DNA from: VGEM01 sp033764265 | GTDB taxonomy: Bacteria; Pseudomonadota; Alphaproteobacteria; Rhodospirillales; Rhodospirillaceae | Reading direction: 5' to 3' | Length of the DNA stretch: 6,936 nt | Assembly (NCBI GenBank): GCA_033764265.1 | Contig: JANRJB010000373.1 | Coordinates: 1-6,936, forward strand | Part shown: piece by piece, positions 4,700 through 6,936 of the stretch | How the letters are laid out: each line of letters opens with the position of its first letter | Numbering within the stretch: position 1 is the first letter of the stretch | Notes under the pieces: model-generated | What the model saw: only the letters and a program-made list of their open reading frames with translations | Database searches by the model: none | Told to the model about the DNA's origin: nothing | Made by a program: the position numbers and the translations under genes

Positions 4700-6433
4700 A
4701 TGTCCCGCGCGCCGATCCCACACCACGACGCCGCATCGCGTTGGCCGCGCGCCATCGCGGCCGGCGCGGTGCTTGCCGTGGGCGCGATCGCCGGCGGCCT
4801 GCACCCTGCATCCGCGGCGGAACTCCATCGTAGCGCCGATCTGTCGGTCCGGTGGGACACGACGGTGCGCTATACCGTCATGCATCGCCTGCGCGGGCCT
4901 GCCGCGGCCCTGCTGTCCGATCCGAACGGCGACGACGGCAACCGGAATTTCGCCACCGGCGTGGTCTCGAATCGCGCCGACATGTTCACCGAGTTCGGCT
5001 TGGCGCGCGGCCCGTTCGGCCTCGAGGTCAGCGCCGCGGCCTGGTTCGACGCCGCCTACCGCCGCCGGACCGATCATGACGCCGCGGCCACGTTCAATCC
5101 CGTCAGCGTGCCGGTCGGCCGCCTGCCGCGCGCGGTGCGACGCCTGCACGGGGCCGACGCCGAGGTGGTGAACGCTTACGTCTACGGCGCGTTCGAAGCC
5201 TCCGGCGCGACGGTTTCGGTGCGCGCCGGCCGGCAAAGCCTGCTGTGGGGCGAGAGCCTGTTTTTCGCCGAGAACGGCATCGCCGCCGGCATGGCGCCGA
5301 TCGACGCCATCAAGGCACTGACCGTGCCCAGCAGCAAGGCCGCCGAGGTTTACATGCCGGTCGGCCAGATCTGGGCGGCCGTGCAGCCGAACGCTCGCGT
5401 GTCGGTCGAGGCCTATTGGCAGCCCGACTGGCGGCGCAGCCGCCTGCCGGGCGCGGGCAGCTACTTCAGCGCGGCGGATTTTCTGGATGTCGGCGGCGAG
5501 CGGTTGAACGTGGGGCCGAACCAGTTCTTCGCCCGGGGCAGTGACGAAACCGCGCTCGACGGCGGCCAGGTCGGGCTTGCCGTGCGTTTCAGCGCGGCGG
5601 CAGGCGACTACGGCGTCTACGCGCTGCGCACGCACGCCCGCGACCCGCAACTCTACCTGCGTTTCGGGCGGTTCATCGGGCCGCCGCGTCCGACCGCAAG
5701 CGGGCGTGAACGTGGAAGCGCTTATGGATTGGCCCCCGGCCTCATCATCGCCGGACCCGGCAATCCGCTGCGCAACTTCTATGGGCTGTACGGCGATCCG
5801 GCGACCGGCGAAGTGGGCCGCTACGCGCTGGTCTATCCCGAAGGCATACAGGTGTTCGGCGCCAGCCTGAACGGCTACCTCGGCGACCAGAGTTTCGCCG
5901 GCGAGGTTTCCGTCCGCCGGCACACGCCGCTGGTCAGCGAAGCGTTGTTCGTTCTGCCGAATGTGACTGCCGACAATGACGCCCGGCCGTTGTACGCGCG
6001 CGGCGACACGCTGCATGTCCAGGCCTCGGTGATCGCCGTGCTTGGCCCCGGCCGGGCGTGGGACGACGCGACCCTGGCCGCCGAGGTCGCGGCCAACCGC
6101 CGGCTGCGCATCGGCCGCAACTCCGAGCGCTTCGATCCGACCCGCGACCGCAACGCTGTGTCGTTGCGCATGGTGTTCGAGCCGCAGTTTTTCTCGGTGC
6201 TGCCGGGCCTCGACCTGTCGCTTCCGGTCGGCATCGGCCTGGGTGTGATCGGGCGGTCAAGCGTCATCGCCGGGCAGACTTCGGGCGTGGGCGACGTGGA
6301 AATCGGCGTGCGCGCCACCTACCGCGCGGTGTGGAGCGCGGCCCTGCGTGTCACCAGTTACTTCGGCCCGGCGGCGCGCCAGCCACTGGCCGACCGCGAC
6401 GCCATATCGCTGTCGATCCAGCGCACGTTCTGA
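4700..6433 (+). CDS. DUF1302 family outer-membrane beta-barrel protein
   Basis: A 577-aa outer-membrane protein of the DUF1302 family, the usual partner of DUF1329. The start at 4700 gives a classical signal peptide (basic start, AIAAGAVLAVGAIAGGL core, cleavage near ASAA at 40). An in-frame ATG at 4658 would add 14 residues. Hallmarks include RAGRQSLLWGESLFF (about 176-190), NGIAAGMAPIDAIK, AAEVYMP and the AYWQPDWRRSRLPGAGSYF stretch. Alternating strands fill the second half, and the chain ends in a terminal Phe (SLSIQRTF), the barrel-assembly signal. The family is linked in several proteobacteria to uptake or export of sterols, hydrocarbons or fatty acids; the substrate here cannot be told. 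The gene is divergent from its DUF1329 partner with 59 bp between starts (17 bp if 4658 is used). No convincing promoter is visible there. Confidence 0.9.
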   Translation: MSRAPIPHHDAASRWPRAIAAGAVLAVGAIAGGLHPASAAELHRSADLSVRWDTTVRYTVMHRLRGPAAALLSDPNGDDGNRNFATGVVSNRADMFTEFGLARGPFGLEVSAAAWFDAAYRRRTDHDAAATFNPVSVPVGRLPRAVRRLHGADAEVVNAYVYGAFEASGATVSVRAGRQSLLWGESLFFAENGIAAGMAPIDAIKALTVPSSKAAEVYMPVGQIWAAVQPNARVSVEAYWQPDWRRSRLPGAGSYFSAADFLDVGGERLNVGPNQFFARGSDETALDGGQVGLAVRFSAAAGDYGVYALRTHARDPQLYLRFGRFIGPPRPTASGRERGSAYGLAPGLIIAGPGNPLRNFYGLYGDPATGEVGRYALVYPEGIQVFGASLNGYLGDQSFAGEVSVRRHTPLVSEALFVLPNVTADNDARPLYARGDTLHVQASVIAVLGPGRAWDDATLAAEVAANRRLRIGRNSERFDPTRDRNAVSLRMVFEPQFFSVLPGLDLSLPVGIGLGVIGRSSVIAGQTSGVGDVEIGVRATYRAVWSAALRVTSYFGPAARQPLADRDAISLSIQRTF

Positions 6434-6464
6434 TTGGACTATCCGCCGTGCGTGCATCCCTGCG

Positions 6465-6481
6465 GGCCGGACTTTCCGGCC
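6465..6481. terminator. Possible weak terminator hairpin after the DUF1302 gene
   Basis: GGCCGGA (6465-6471) and TCCGGCC (6475-6481) form a perfect 7-bp stem with a 3-nt CTT loop, starting 32 nt after the DUF1302 stop. No T-run follows on the plus strand, so it is not a standard intrinsic terminator. It may act weakly or with Rho, or be an mRNA end structure. The rest of the 95-nt gap shows no clear promoter. Confidence 0.3.
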
Positions 6482-6516
6482 GCCGTGGCGCGCGCTACCA
6501 CCGCGCAACACAGTTC

Positions 6517-6520
6517 GGAG
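6517..6520 (+). promoter_or_regulatory. Shine-Dalgarno site deciding the VOC gene start
   Basis: GGAG lies 8 nt before GTG 6529. The upstream GTG at 6520 begins with the last G of this site and has no ribosome site of its own at proper spacing, so 6529 is preferred. Confidence 0.6.
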
Positions 6521-6528
6521 TGAAGATC

Positions 6529-6936
6529 GTGCACGGCAATGTTCACGCCCTCGGCATGTTCCTGCGCTTTGCCCCGAAGGGCTCTACGGCGCCGGCGTTT
6601 TACCGCACCACCCTCAAGCTGCCGCTGATCCGCGTGGTGGGTGATAAAATCGCCGACATCTACTGGGCCGGCGAAGCCTCGGTGTTCGAGATCGTGTACG
6701 TGAAGGACAAGACCCCGGCCCCGGAGCCGAGCCCCGAGCGCGCCGCCTGCCTGCCGGTGTTCCGCGTGCACGAGCTGGATGCGCTGCTGGCCGATCTGCG
6801 CGCGGCCGGCGCAACCATCAGCGCGCCGAGCGCCCGTGGCGCAGGGCGGGAAGCGTTCGTGCGCGACCCCGACGGCTATTGGCTGGGTTTGCGCGAGCGG
6901 GACGCCGGCGCATCGTCGGCCGCCGATGTCGAAGCG
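6529..6936 (+). CDS. VOC superfamily (glyoxalase/bleomycin-resistance fold) protein, 3' end outside window
   Basis: 136 codons are visible and the frame is still open at the window edge. The start is GTG 6529, because GGAG (6517-6520) lies 8 nt upstream; the in-frame GTG at 6520 overlaps that site. Two babbb halves of one VOC module are visible: APAFYRTTLKLPLI (21-34) with SVFEIVYVKD (51-60), then LPVFRVHELDALLADLRAAGA (75-95) with REAFVRDPDGYWLGL (107-121). Usual metal-ligand positions look changed: Leu75 where His is common before F-x-V, and Gly120 where Glu follows DPDGxxx; Glu54 remains. VOC proteins range from glyoxalase to dioxygenases and drug-binding proteins, so no reaction can be assigned. 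The residues after 122 may be a tail or a linker to a second module. It follows the DUF1302 gene by 95 nt, on the same strand. Confidence 0.82.
   Translation, partial: MHGNVHALGMFLRFAPKGSTAPAFYRTTLKLPLIRVVGDKIADIYWAGEASVFEIVYVKDKTPAPEPSPERAACLPVFRVHELDALLADLRAAGATISAPSARGAGREAFVRDPDGYWLGLRERDAGASSAADVEA

Noticed and set aside
4641..4811. N-terminal extension of the DUF1329 protein up to 4811
   Set aside because: The added residues are Arg-rich and not export-like, and would overlap the divergent DUF1302 start. The ATG at 4640/4634 precedes a credible signal peptide.
3046..4860. 604-codon minus-strand frame overlapping the anti-sigma end and the DUF1329 gene
   Set aside because: It is a frame-shifted shadow of DUF1329 with Arg-rich sequence and no recognisable motif. 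The DUF1329 frame carries all conserved motifs.
4259..6016. 585-codon open frame on the minus strand across the DUF1302 gene
   Set aside because: It lies antisense to a gene with clear family motifs, signal peptide and barrel end. Its translation is low-complexity Arg/Ala/Gly-rich with no domain, as expected of shadow frames in high-GC DNA.

Overview
The window is high-GC (about 70% by eye) bacterial DNA, tightly packed with genes that have GC-rich third codon positions. A DUF1329/DUF1302 outer-membrane pair, an ECF sigma/anti-sigma pair and a CybB-type cytochrome b561 all point to a Gram-negative proteobacterium. I lean towards Alphaproteobacteria, with Betaproteobacteria possible; no rRNA or other phylogenetic marker is present.

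Layout. Positions 1-127 hold an AT-richer nest of palindromic repeats, and one arm supplies the stop codon of the first gene. Positions 124-1047 (minus) encode a secreted haem protein of the ethylbenzene-dehydrogenase-gamma/cytochrome c-552 type with one CXXCH site. It is divergent from 1236-1811 (plus), a four-helix cytochrome b561. After a 157-nt leader come an ECF sigma factor (1969-2478) and, overlapping it by ATGA, a single-span anti-sigma factor (2475-3221). A convergent DUF1329 gene (3234-4640, minus) ends 12 nt beyond that and is divergent from a DUF1302 outer-membrane barrel gene (4700-6433, plus). A VOC-fold protein starts at 6529 and runs off the window.

How the parts fit. Three copies of an ECF-type promoter (GGAAT, 16-17 nt, CGTC) lie upstream of the haem protein, of cytochrome b561 and of the sigma gene. 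The simplest reading is an autoregulated envelope-stress switch. The anti-sigma holds the sigma at the membrane, a periplasmic signal releases it, and the sigma then induces its own operon plus a membrane quinol cytochrome and a periplasmic haem protein. The inducing signal and the final electron acceptor cannot be read from the sequence. The DUF1329/DUF1302 pair carries no such promoter and looks like a separate unit, probably for handling hydrophobic compounds at the outer membrane.
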